The notes under the pieces were generated by a model. That model was given only the letters and a program-made list of their open reading frames with translations, was not told the origin of the DNA and did no database searches. A stretch of 62,301 nt of DNA, taken from NCBI GenBank assembly GCA_902579825.1, contig CACHII010000006.1, positions 1 through 62,301 of the forward strand, given 5' to 3'. Of this stretch, positions 9,118 to 17,093 are shown piece after piece. The translations under genes were made by a program, and so were the position numbers. The first letter of the stretch is position 1. Every line of letters begins with the position of its first letter. The DNA is from an uncultured SAR86 cluster bacterium. GTDB taxonomy: Bacteria; Pseudomonadota; Gammaproteobacteria; Magnimaribacterales; D2472.

Positions 9118-11106
9118 TTATGACATATCATAAGGGTCAATATCAAAACTCCATTTAGTCTTTTTAATCTCAGGCCAATTTTCAAGGTCTTTTATCAAAG
9201 ACTTTAAAACTCTATTTAGATAGGATCTCGAAAATGCTTTAATTATTAAGTGATGCCTAACATTCCCTTTTATCATTGAAGGTATGGAAGGAAGTGGTCC
9301 TATTAAACTGATGCCTTTCTTTTTTGTAAGAAAAAGACTTACTCTCTGTAAAAGATCAATGCTGCCTTTTGATTTGGGTGAAGATGTTCTTAATATACAA
9401 ACATGTGAGTATGGAGGTAAGTCTAGATTTTTATTATTTTGCAAACATTGATCAGCAAATTTTTGATAATTACCAGTTTTTATTTGCTTTAAGTTAATAT
9501 CATCTGGATATCTAGTTTGAATTATTACTTTTGCGAGATTGTTATTTCTTCCAGCTCTTCCTGATACCTGAATTAACTGTTGTGAGATTTTCTCAAGGGC
9601 ATTAATTTCTGGACTAATTAAGCCGCTATCTGCATTTAAGATCACACAAAGAGTAACCTTTGGGAAGTCATGACCTTTTGAGAGCATTTGTGTCCCTACC
9701 AATATTGCTGCATTATTGCTGTGCACTTTTTCATAAATGGATTCAATAGCTCCTTTAAGCCTGGTTGAATCATAATCAAATCTTATGATAGGTATCTTTT
9801 TAAAGGCATTCTCAAGCACTTCTTCCACCCTTTCAGTACCATATCCCTGAAGATTTATTTCTTTTGAGTAACAATCTGGACACTCATCGTTGACTCCATA
9901 AATAGATTCACATTTATGACAAATTAATCTGTTTTTAGACTTATGAAATACCAAGTTTGATTCACATGAATTACATTTTGCGACCCAGCCACAAGCATCA
10001 CATTCATACAAAGGCGCAAAACCTCTTCTATTAATAAAGATTAGTGCTTGTTCACCTTTTGCTATCGTTGATTGAATAATGCCCATTGTTTGCATTGCAA
10101 TGCCGCCTAACAATGGCGAGTTAGATATGTCAAGAGGGATTAATTTAGGTGGTTTCTTTCCATCTATCCTGTTAAGAAGATTTACTTGTTTAAATTTTTT
10201 TTCTTTAACCAGCTTTAAAGTTTGCAATGAGGGCGTAGCTGATCCCAAATAAATTGGTATATTTTCTAATTGCGCTCTCTTGATTGCCAAGTCTCTTCCA
10301 GAAAATTTAAACCCTTCAGATTGTTTGTATGACTGGTCATGCTCTTCGTCAATTATTATTGCACCAACATTTTTAAGCGGTATCATCACAGCCGATCTTG
10401 TACCAATAACAATCTTTAAGCCTCCCAATCTTGATTTTAGCCATATTTTAAATCTTTGATTTGGAGTCAATTTTGAATGATACGCTCCCACCTCTCCATC
10501 AAATCTTTTTTTAAATCTATCCAACATTTGAGGAACAAGATTAATCTCAGGCACTAATACCAAAACAGATTTTTTTTCTTTAACCAATCTCTCTACAAGT
10601 CTTAAATATATCTCTGTCTTGCCTGATCCAGTTACACCATATATTAAAGTTGGATTAAATTCTTCTATTCTTTTAAGCTTTTTTAAAGCTATTTTTTGTT
10701 CACTTGTTAAATTAAAATTTTTATCTGCTGAATTAATTTTATAATTAGATGTTTCATCAATATTAATGATCGATTTATTTGTCTGCTTTCTAAGTATTGA
10801 AGGTAGAAATGATAAAAATACTTCACCAACTGGGTGGTGATAATATTCTGATGCCCACAATAAAGTATCAAATAAAGGCTTTTTAAAACAAGTATATTGA
10901 TCATCAACAGAAATAATTTCTTTTATAGCGCTTGTTTTAACAATAGATGTTAAGGTTGAGGAGACTTTTATGACGATGCCTATAAGAGTTTTTTTACCAA
11001 AAGGTATCGTTACTCTTGTACCCTTTTTAATTTTAATAGTTGATTTGTATGTAAAACACTGTCTAACAGGTATATCTACTGCAACATCATAATAAAAAAT
11101 TTTCAT
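9118..11106 (-). CDS. priA: Primosomal protein N' (replication restart helicase)
   Basis: A 3'-5' helicase that reloads the replisome at stalled forks. Walker A GVTGSGKTE is at about 157-165 and Walker B DEEH at 253-256. The zinc-binding insertion has the expected cysteine pairs (CDAC, CNSC, CHKC, CPDC) near residues 375-420, and helicase motifs such as GTQMLSKGHDFP and QVSGRAGR follow. At 662 residues it is somewhat shorter than E. coli PriA (732), mainly in the N-terminal DNA-binding part. It is divergent from rpmE and convergent with amiB. Confidence 0.97.
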   Translation of the reverse strand: MKIFYYDVAVDIPVRQCFTYKSTIKIKKGTRVTIPFGKKTLIGIVIKVSSTLTSIVKTSAIKEIISVDDQYTCFKKPLFDTLLWASEYYHHPVGEVFLSFLPSILRKQTNKSIINIDETSNYKINSADKNFNLTSEQKIALKKLKRIEEFNPTLIYGVTGSGKTEIYLRLVERLVKEKKSVLVLVPEINLVPQMLDRFKKRFDGEVGAYHSKLTPNQRFKIWLKSRLGGLKIVIGTRSAVMIPLKNVGAIIIDEEHDQSYKQSEGFKFSGRDLAIKRAQLENIPIYLGSATPSLQTLKLVKEKKFKQVNLLNRIDGKKPPKLIPLDISNSPLLGGIAMQTMGIIQSTIAKGEQALIFINRRGFAPLYECDACGWVAKCNSCESNLVFHKSKNRLICHKCESIYGVNDECPDCYSKEINLQGYGTERVEEVLENAFKKIPIIRFDYDSTRLKGAIESIYEKVHSNNAAILVGTQMLSKGHDFPKVTLCVILNADSGLISPEINALEKISQQLIQVSGRAGRNNNLAKVIIQTRYPDDINLKQIKTGNYQKFADQCLQNNKNLDLPPYSHVCILRTSSPKSKGSIDLLQRVSLFLTKKKGISLIGPLPSIPSMIKGNVRHHLIIKAFSRSYLNRVLKSLIKDLENWPEIKKTKWSFDIDPYDMS

Positions 11107-11163
11107 TTTTAATTGTAAAGAGATTATTTTTTGATATAGTTCTCATCCTAATTGTATTTTATT

Positions 11164-11409
11164 ATGAAAAAAGATATACATCCTGAATACCAAGAAGTTC
11201 TATTCCATGATATCAGTGTGGACGAATATTTTGTAATTCCGTCAACATTAAAAACTGACAAAACAAAAGAGTATGAAGGCAAAACTTATCCATATTACAC
11301 TGTTGAAGTGTCTTCAGCTTCGCATCCTTTTTATACTGGTAAACAAAAAATTATCGATTCTGGCGGCCGAGTTCAGAAATTTGAAGAAAGATTCGGTAAA
11401 AAGAAGTAG
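11164..11409 (+). CDS. rpmE2: 50S ribosomal protein L31, type B (zinc-free)
   Basis: Ribosomal protein L31 of 81 residues, starting [12 protein letters not shown] and containing [15 protein letters not shown] and [13 protein letters not shown]. There is no cysteine at all, so this is the C-minus (type B, YkgM-like) form without the zinc ribbon. I chose the ATG at 11164 because it gives the canonical N-terminus; a TTG at 11152 in frame would add four non-conserved residues. No Shine-Dalgarno is visible. It is divergent from priA (57-base gap) and its end lies 5 bases from the convergent dut. Confidence 0.95.
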   Translation: MKKDIHPEYQEVLFHDISVDEYFVIPSTLKTDKTKEYEGKTYPYYTVEVSSASHPFYTGKQKIIDSGGRVQKFEERFGKKK

Positions 11410-11414
11410 CTTTT

Positions 11415-11870
11415 TCAATTTAAGCCTGAACTCCCAAAACCTTTTATTCCTCTTGCAGTCTGTGTGAATTCTTCTACGATTTCAAAATTTGCTTGCATTA
11501 CGGGCACTATAATCATCTGAGCAATTCTATCTCCTGGATGAATCTCAAAATCAATTTCAGATCTATTCCAAGCCGGTACCATTAATTCACCTTGATAATC
11601 TGAATCTATAAGGCCAACAAGGTTACCTAAAACGATACCATGCTTAGAGCCCAACCCAGACCTTGGAACAACAAGGGCGGCTAGATTTTCATCATCCAAG
11701 TGCATGGCAAATCCCATCGGAATCATATTAGTTGTTCCAGGCTTTAAAACTAATTTCTTATCTAAGCATGCACGAAGATCGAGTCCAGCTGAACCTTTTG
11801 TTTCATATTTAGGTAAAGGAATCTTACTTCCAATCAGGGAATTAATTATTTTTAATTTTATATTTATCAA
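11415..11870 (-). CDS. dut: Deoxyuridine 5'-triphosphate nucleotidohydrolase
   Basis: dUTPase, a homotrimeric enzyme that hydrolyses dUTP to dUMP, keeping uracil out of DNA and feeding thymidylate synthesis. All five family motifs are visible: [40 protein letters not shown], and the C-terminal [10 protein letters not shown]. The frame begins with TTG at 11870. Translation from there matches the normal N-terminus (IKIINS...[12 protein letters not shown]), so TTG is the likely start. Length is 151 residues, as in E. coli. Confidence 0.96.
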   Translation of the reverse strand: MINIKLKIINSLIGSKIPLPKYETKGSAGLDLRACLDKKLVLKPGTTNMIPMGFAMHLDDENLAALVVPRSGLGSKHGIVLGNLVGLIDSDYQGELMVPAWNRSEIDFEIHPGDRIAQMIIVPVMQANFEIVEEFTQTARGIKGFGSSGLN

Positions 11871-11888
11871 TTTTTTTCCTTTAATCTT

Positions 11889-11911
11889 ATATATGATTTT
11901 AAACCATATAT
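11889..11911. repeat. Short inverted repeat between dut and rpmB
   Basis: ATATATG at 11889-11895 is followed after 9 bases by its exact complement CATATAT at 11905-11911. It lies in the 152-base spacer between the divergent dut and rpmB starts. It could be an operator or part of a leader hairpin, but AT-rich repeats of this length arise easily by chance. No Shine-Dalgarno, small ORF or tRNA was seen elsewhere in this spacer. Confidence 0.3.
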
Positions 11912-11984
11912 AGATAGATTAAGACTTTTTGAGAGCAAATGAGTGTAATTGAAAATATTCTTTAATATATTATTAGTTATAGTA

Positions 11985-12013
11985 TTGATATGTTAGCCTC
12001 TGTTCTATAAAAT
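11985..12013 (+). promoter_or_regulatory. Candidate sigma70 promoter for rpmB
   Basis: TTGATA at 11985-11990 and TAAAAT at 12008-12013 are separated by 17 bases, close to sigma70 consensus. Transcription would start about 12018-12020, only a few bases before the rpmB ATG at 12023. The mRNA would be nearly leaderless, which fits the lack of a Shine-Dalgarno there. An alternative -10 is TATAAA at 12006, with a 15-base spacer. Confidence 0.4.
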
Positions 12014-12022
12014 CGCGTTTCT

Positions 12023-12259
12023 ATGAGTAAAAAATGTCAAGTAACTGGTAAAACTCCTCAAACTGGGAATAACGTTTCTCATGCAAATAATCGTACTAAA
12101 AGAAAATTCTTTCCAAATCTACATACGCATAAATTTTGGGTAGAATCTGAAAATAGATTCGTTAGCTTAAAAGTCTCAGCCAAAGGGATGAGAATCATTG
12201 ATAAAAAAGGTATAAGCCAGGTTCTTAAGGAAATCCGAGCGCGCGGCGAAAAAGTTTAA
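12023..12259 (+). CDS. rpmB: 50S ribosomal protein L28
   Basis: L28 of 78 residues with the canonical start [20 protein letters not shown], then [12 protein letters not shown] and [19 protein letters not shown]. It binds the large ribosomal subunit. In most gammaproteobacteria rpmB is followed directly by rpmG (L33). Here the gene ends 7 bases from a convergent unrelated gene, so rpmG is not linked. Confidence 0.97.
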   Translation: MSKKCQVTGKTPQTGNNVSHANNRTKRKFFPNLHTHKFWVESENRFVSLKVSAKGMRIIDKKGISQVLKEIRARGEKV

Positions 12260-12266
12260 ATAAAAT

Positions 12267-13274
12267 TTATTTATAGCCTACTTCTTGAGCAAGAAACACA
12301 GCCTCTTTTTGCAATTCCCCTAATTTAGCCACATTTATATTATCTTCACTAAATTCACCCCAGTTCTTGATCGATTTGTCTATGACAACATTCTCAACGA
12401 CCGGATATTCTTTGTTTGCAGATGCATAAAAATTTTGTGCTTCTACAGAAGATAAATACTCTAATAACTTTATGGCATTTATTTTATTTTTTGATGATTT
12501 AACAACTCCTGCTCCAGAAATATTTACATGAACTCCTCTATCATTTTGATTAGCCCAAAAAATTTTAAGATTACTATAGCTTGGATCATCTAATAACCTG
12601 GCAAGATAATAGGTATTTACAATAGTGACTCCACATTGACCACTTGAAACTGCCTTAAGGGCATTTGTATCATTTGAGAAAACTTCAGTTGCTAAATTAG
12701 AAACCCAACCAGAAACTACCTCCTTTGTTTTTTCAAAACCATATGCATCTATCATGCTTGCAATGAGTGATCTGTTGTACACCTTCTTAGATGTTCTAAG
12801 ACATAATCTTCCTTTCCATTTAGGGTCAGCTAAGTCTTCGTATGTAGAAAAGTCATCTTCTGAAAATTCATCACTCGAATAAACAATTGTCCTTGCTCTT
12901 TTGGAAAAACCAAACCAATTATTGTTAGGGTCTTTAAGGTAAGTTGGTATGTTATTTGTTAGTATATCTGATTCAATCTCACTAAATATTCCTCTTTCAT
13001 TAGCCTGCCAAAGGACGCCAGCATCAACAGTCATAAAAATATCAGCTTTAGTATTTTCTCCTTCAATATCAATTCTTTCCATTAACTCTTGGGCATTACC
13101 AGATAAGAGGTTTACTTTTATGCCAGTATCGGCATAAAAATCTTCAATTATTGGTTCTAATAATTGAGGTTGTCTTGATGTGTAAATGTTTAATTCATTA
13201 TCAGATTGATTTGAACATGAAATTAATAGAAACACACTCAAAGCTACAAATATTCTTTTCATTTTTTTCCTCAT
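12267..13274 (-). CDS. Iron(III) ABC transporter substrate-binding lipoprotein (FbpA/FutA family)
   Basis: A 335-residue extracellular solute-binding protein. The signal ends in the lipobox LLISC with Cys20, so it is a lipoprotein rather than a free periplasmic protein; an alternative ATG lies four codons in. Residues 29-36 (NIYTSRQP) and the tyrosine pair in NTYYLARLL (222-223) match the ferric-ion binding tyrosines of the FbpA/FutA1 family. The permease and ATPase genes are not adjacent, so its partners must be encoded elsewhere. It lies downstream of the ubiH-like gene with a 27-base gap. Confidence 0.88.
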   Translation of the reverse strand: MRKKMKRIFVALSVFLLISCSNQSDNELNIYTSRQPQLLEPIIEDFYADTGIKVNLLSGNAQELMERIDIEGENTKADIFMTVDAGVLWQANERGIFSEIESDILTNNIPTYLKDPNNNWFGFSKRARTIVYSSDEFSEDDFSTYEDLADPKWKGRLCLRTSKKVYNRSLIASMIDAYGFEKTKEVVSGWVSNLATEVFSNDTNALKAVSSGQCGVTIVNTYYLARLLDDPSYSNLKIFWANQNDRGVHVNISGAGVVKSSKNKINAIKLLEYLSSVEAQNFYASANKEYPVVENVVIDKSIKNWGEFSEDNINVAKLGELQKEAVFLAQEVGYK

Positions 13275-13301
13275 AAAGAATAAATTAAGTGTGCATGTTT
13301 A

Positions 13302-14459
13302 TTATATCTTATTTTTACCAGAGGCATGATTGATAAAAAATCTTTTTAGAAATGAGGTCTCATTTACGCTTGATAGGCCTATATTTCTTAACAATCTCAT
13401 ATATAAATTTTTTGATTTAAAAATATCAACGAACATTTTCATTGATCTAAGCATTAATTCATTAAAAGTTTTTCGCCTTACTTCATATCTTTTTAACATT
13501 TTTTTATGATTAACATTTGCTGTCCGTTCATATTCAGTAATTATTTCCTCACAAAAAGCGTCTGCATCTGCAAAGCCAAGATTTATACCCTGTCCAGCAA
13601 GAGGATGAATAGAATGGGCCGCGTCACCAATTAGAACCTTTCTTCCAGCAACATAACTTTTAAAGTAGTGACTTGAAAGCTTAAAGCTAAGTACTTCTGA
13701 GTGAATAGTTATTTTTGTTCCAAGTTTTTTTTCAAAATATCCTAAATAGTCTTTTAAAAATTGATTTACTTCGTATCTGTCTAACATCTCATTATCAACC
13801 GACCATACAATTGTATGCGTAGGTCCATTTTTTTTAACCGGGCAAGGCATAATTGCAAAAATTCCTTTGTCTGAAAATATTTGAATAGCTGTATGATTAT
13901 CTTCAAGTTTTGCATTTGCAGTAAATGTTATTGCTGTTTGGTTGTAATTTTGTTTTATCTCATTTAATTTAGCTATTTTTGCAACATTTGAGTTTCTTCC
14001 ATCACAACCAGCAACAACCATAGCATTAAGAATCTTATTATTTGATAGTAATACCTCACAAAAATTGTCACTATCGTTTTCTTTTATATCTTTTATATAA
14101 GTTTCGTATACTGTCCTCTCGTTTTCTATTTCTTGCAATTTTTTTTGTAAATCATTAAAAAAGACTACATAAGATAAAGCGCCTTCTTGAATTTGCTCGG
14201 ATGAAAAATTAATTTTTCCACTACCTTCTCCATCAAAAACTTTCATTTTTTTTATTTCAGCACATTTAATTTCTATATTTAACTCGTCTAAAAGGTTTTT
14301 TGAAAATGAATTTAATGTGAGAGTTCGAATATTATGCTTATAATCGATATTTCTAATTTCTTTCTCTACTACAATTGATTGAATGGAATTAAGGTTTAAT
14401 CTAGAAGATATATAGTTTCCTATAATTCCTCCACCAGAAATTACAACAACGGGATCCAC
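13302..14459 (-). CDS. ubiH: FAD-dependent UbiH/UbiI/UbiF-family hydroxylase
   Basis: Flavoprotein monooxygenase of the ubiquinone-ring hydroxylase family, 385 residues. It shows the N-terminal dinucleotide-binding motif GGGIIGNY (9-16), the DG motif GCDGRNS (151-157), and GDAAHSIHPLAGQG (278-291), the family signature that contacts FAD ribityl. The start is GTG at 14459, 4 bases after the pepP stop. The pepP-ubiH order and proximity to zapA/6S favour UbiH, but the ring position hydroxylated cannot be told from sequence because marine bacteria reuse these paralogues. The usual second hydroxylase (ubiI) does not follow. Confidence 0.85.
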   Translation of the reverse strand: MDPVVVISGGGIIGNYISSRLNLNSIQSIVVEKEIRNIDYKHNIRTLTLNSFSKNLLDELNIEIKCAEIKKMKVFDGEGSGKINFSSEQIQEGALSYVVFFNDLQKKLQEIENERTVYETYIKDIKENDSDNFCEVLLSNNKILNAMVVAGCDGRNSNVAKIAKLNEIKQNYNQTAITFTANAKLEDNHTAIQIFSDKGIFAIMPCPVKKNGPTHTIVWSVDNEMLDRYEVNQFLKDYLGYFEKKLGTKITIHSEVLSFKLSSHYFKSYVAGRKVLIGDAAHSIHPLAGQGINLGFADADAFCEEIITEYERTANVNHKKMLKRYEVRRKTFNELMLRSMKMFVDIFKSKNLYMRLLRNIGLSSVNETSFLKRFFINHASGKNKI

Positions 14460-14463
14460 AGTT

Positions 14464-15759
14464 TTATAACATTAAAGATTCAATTTCTTCAGGATCAGAT
14501 GGCACCTTTTTAGTAAGATTTTCATTGCCATCTTTTGTTACAAGAATATCATCTTCAATTCTTACACCAATACCTTTCCATTTATCATCTACGTCCATTG
14601 AGCTGCTAATGTAAATTCCAGGCTCAATTGTTGTGATCATCCCTGGTTTGAATTTCATATACTCCTCTCCTTCCATATAGTCTCCAGCGTCATGCACATC
14701 CAACCCTAACCAGTGTCCAATCTTATGCATATAGAATTCTTTATATGCCCCACTTTTATGTAATTCTTCTGGGTCACCATCTAGAAGTCCTAATTTTACA
14801 AGGCCTTCTGTTATTACTTTTTCAGATATCTCTTGAGGTTGCATAATATGGTTTCCAGGTTTCACCATATCAATGGCAGCATTCATAGCATCCAATACAA
14901 CTTTATAAATTGCTAGCTGTTCATCTGAAAATTTTCCACTAACCGGAAAAGTTCTTGTGATATCAGCTGCATACATCTCATACTCACAACCTGCATCGAC
15001 CAACAACAAGTCATCATTGTTCAGTTGTTGATTATTTTCAACATAATGTAAAACACAGGCATTCTTACCTCCAGCAACTATCGGATTATATGCAGGATAT
15101 CTTGCGCCTCTTTTAGAAAATTCATGAATATACATGCTTTCTATAAATTGCTCACTATCACCACCTTTTACTGACTTCATAGCCTCAATGTGAGCATCAG
15201 CAGATATGCTGCATGCTTTTTTAATTAGACTTATTTCATGATCATCTTTTATTAGTCGAGCATTACCAATAATTGAAGTAGCATCAGATATATTAATAGA
15301 TTTACTGTGTCTATCTTTTTTGCTTGCTTCTGATGTCCAATCTATAACTTTTTGATCAAATCCATTTTTCTTACCAATTGGATACAAAACAATATCTGAC
15401 CCAAATAAAATATCAGGCAGCATTTCATCAATCTGTGTATTGTCATATGCTTGATCAAATAAGAAATCTTTTACAGCTCCTACGGGTCCAGCTCTATACC
15501 CATCCCATATCTCTTTAATTTTATCTTTTGGAGGTACAAATATTAATGATGAGATTTTATTATCTTTTTTTGTGATTGCCATTAAAGAGGCAGGCTCGCA
15601 AAAACCCGATAAATAATAAAAATTACTTTCTTGTCTAAATGGAAATGAAGAATCAGAGTTTCTATACTGGATTTCAGCTCCAGGAATTAGTAATACAGAA
15701 TTTTTGGGTAGTAATTCTTCTAAGTTTTCTCTTCTATTTTTATACATGCTCATGTCCAT
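14464..15759 (-). CDS. pepP: Xaa-Pro aminopeptidase (M24B)
   Basis: Manganese aminopeptidase that removes N-terminal residues preceding proline. The 431 residues contain the AMP-N domain (FPFRQESNFYYLSGF near the N-terminus) and the pita-bread catalytic domain. Metal ligands are in LLVDAGCEYEMYAADITRTF (two aspartates), HKIGHWLGLDVHD (histidine), TIEPGIYI and GVRIEDD (glutamates). The gene stands before the ubiH-like gene and opposite zapA/6S RNA, the same order as in E. coli, though ygfB is missing. Two further in-frame ATGs lie within the first five codons. Confidence 0.96.
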   Translation of the reverse strand: MDMSMYKNRRENLEELLPKNSVLLIPGAEIQYRNSDSSFPFRQESNFYYLSGFCEPASLMAITKKDNKISSLIFVPPKDKIKEIWDGYRAGPVGAVKDFLFDQAYDNTQIDEMLPDILFGSDIVLYPIGKKNGFDQKVIDWTSEASKKDRHSKSINISDATSIIGNARLIKDDHEISLIKKACSISADAHIEAMKSVKGGDSEQFIESMYIHEFSKRGARYPAYNPIVAGGKNACVLHYVENNQQLNNDDLLLVDAGCEYEMYAADITRTFPVSGKFSDEQLAIYKVVLDAMNAAIDMVKPGNHIMQPQEISEKVITEGLVKLGLLDGDPEELHKSGAYKEFYMHKIGHWLGLDVHDAGDYMEGEEYMKFKPGMITTIEPGIYISSSMDVDDKWKGIGVRIEDDILVTKDGNENLTKKVPSDPEEIESLML

Positions 15760-15821
15760 TTGTGTATTTTACTTAAATAAACAAACTTTCCAATTCCTTA
15801 AAGTAGAATTAAACTATTAAA

Positions 15822-16016
15822 ATGCCAAAAGATATCGAACCAACCTCTAAAAATCTAGAAAAAAAATTAGATTTGTTGATTAAAAGATTTAAGGAACAAA
15901 AAGGCATCATTGATTCTTATGTAAAAAGAGAAAGAGATTGGAAAAAAGATAAAGTGTTACATCATAGAGAAGTCACCAAATTAGAAAAGACTTTAAAGAA
16001 GTATAGAAATGAGTAA
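15822..16016 (+). CDS. Small coiled-coil protein (TIGR02449/ZapB-like), upstream of zapA
   Basis: A 64-residue, highly charged protein, almost entirely predicted coiled coil (KNLEKKLDLLIKRFKEQK ... VTKLEKTLKK). It matches the short TIGR02449-type proteins that precede zapA in many gammaproteobacteria and are thought to be ZapB-like. Its stop overlaps the zapA start by 8 bases, which supports a linked role at the division site (inference). Confidence 0.78.
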   Translation: MPKDIEPTSKNLEKKLDLLIKRFKEQKGIIDSYVKRERDWKKDKVLHHREVTKLEKTLKKYRNE

Positions 16017-16275
16017 AGAAAATGTATCTATAAGAATTTTTGGAAGAGATATGACTTTTTCAGTTTCTCCAAAAGAAAAAAATAATCTTATTAAATCTGC
16101 AGAAATTCTTAACAGCGAATTAGAAAATATTAGTGACAAAAGCAATGCTTTGGTTATTGCAGGTCTTGAACTAGCTAGTAGATCTCTAAATCAAAAAGAA
16201 ACCTCACCAAATAAAAATTCTGATGTTAATTTTTCTAAACTAATTAAAAAAATTGATAAAGTACTTGAGAAATAA
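16009..16275 (+). CDS. zapA: Cell division protein ZapA
   Basis: FtsZ-ring-bundling protein, 88 residues. It begins with the ZapA globular domain (VSIRIFGRDMTFSV, then a helix starting KNNLIKSAEILNSEL) and has a short C-terminal helix. It is shorter than E. coli ZapA (109), mainly in the C-terminal coiled coil. It overlaps the preceding coiled-coil gene and is followed by 6S RNA, as in E. coli (zapA-ssrS-ygfA). Confidence 0.92.
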   Translation: MSKENVSIRIFGRDMTFSVSPKEKNNLIKSAEILNSELENISDKSNALVIAGLELASRSLNQKETSPNKNSDVNFSKLIKKIDKVLEK

Positions 16276-16310
16276 TCTTTATATTATCGATTAACTAAAC
16301 TATACTTGAT

Positions 16311-16485
16311 CTACATTCTGGTTCATTAGCTAATGTGTTAATAAATTTGAACCGATACTATTAATAAGGTGATTTTCCACTGTCATTGTTGTGCGGTACC
16401 TTATAGGGAAGCCTGATCTGACATGATGTTCACCACCTGAACTTTCGGTTCAGGTACAACACATAGCGGTGATCTGGTTTGCCAG
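16311..16485 (+). ncRNA. ssrS: 6S RNA
   Basis: Regulator that binds the sigma70 RNA polymerase holoenzyme by mimicking an open promoter. The location, zapA-[RNA]-ygfA, is the standard one. Sequence echoes of E. coli 6S are GAACCGATA at 16349, GAAGCC near 16408 and the 3' hairpin. Base pairing supports the fold: the closing stem pairs 16323-16339 with 16458-16472 (including ATGTGTT/AACACAT), the apical stem pairs 16364-16370 with 16398-16404, and a side hairpin pairs 16435-16442 with 16448-16455. Ends are estimates (+/-10 bases). The 3' end comes within about 15 bases of the ygfA ATG. Confidence 0.9.
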
Positions 16486-16499
16486 CCTCTGCATTATTT

Positions 16500-17069
16500 A
16501 TGGTGAAAAACTTAATTAGAAAATCACTTCTTGAGCAGGGGCAACTTTTATCTAAAAACTTCATTCACAAAGCTAATATTGATATACAAAATGCTGCCAT
16601 AAAACATTTGGATATTAAATCATGCAAAAATATACTTTCATATTTTCCATATAAAAATGAAGTTACGTTAGAGATTATTTCTGAGGAATTCAAAAAATAT
16701 AAAAATAATATTTTTATGCCAAGAATAATTTCTGGTAATAAGCTTAAATATAATTTATTAAAAAAAAATGCAATCCTTGAAAAAAATAAATACGGCATTG
16801 TGGAAGTTAAAAATAAAATCTACCTCGACTCAGCATCATTCGATTTAATGTTTATTCCTTTCGTTGGAGTTGACAAAGATGGCTACAGGTTAGGTTATGG
16901 TGGTGGTTACTTTGATAGATCTATTGCTGATATTTCATTTTCAGAAAAAAAACCTATCATTGTTGGCTTAGGTTATGACTTTCAAGTATTAGAAGAAGGT
17001 TTTGCAGAGTCTCATGATCTTAGATACAACATAGTTATAACTCAAACTCGTATACATTCTTATAACTGA
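16500..17069 (+). CDS. fau: 5-formyltetrahydrofolate cyclo-ligase
   Basis: Converts 5-formyl-THF to 5,10-methenyl-THF with ATP (YgfA). About 189 residues from the ATG at 16500; a longer frame from TTG at 16479 would read through the 3' arm of 6S RNA and adds non-conserved residues, so I prefer 16500. Recognisable motifs are RKSLLEQG, YFPYKNEVTLEII, FVGVDKDGYRLGYGGGYFDR (the nucleotide/folate-binding signature) and GLGYDFQ. Adjacent to ssrS as in E. coli. Confidence 0.93.
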   Translation: MVKNLIRKSLLEQGQLLSKNFIHKANIDIQNAAIKHLDIKSCKNILSYFPYKNEVTLEIISEEFKKYKNNIFMPRIISGNKLKYNLLKKNAILEKNKYGIVEVKNKIYLDSASFDLMFIPFVGVDKDGYRLGYGGGYFDRSIADISFSEKKPIIVGLGYDFQVLEEGFAESHDLRYNIVITQTRIHSYN

Positions 17070-17093
17070 CCTTTAAAATACCACCTTAAAATC

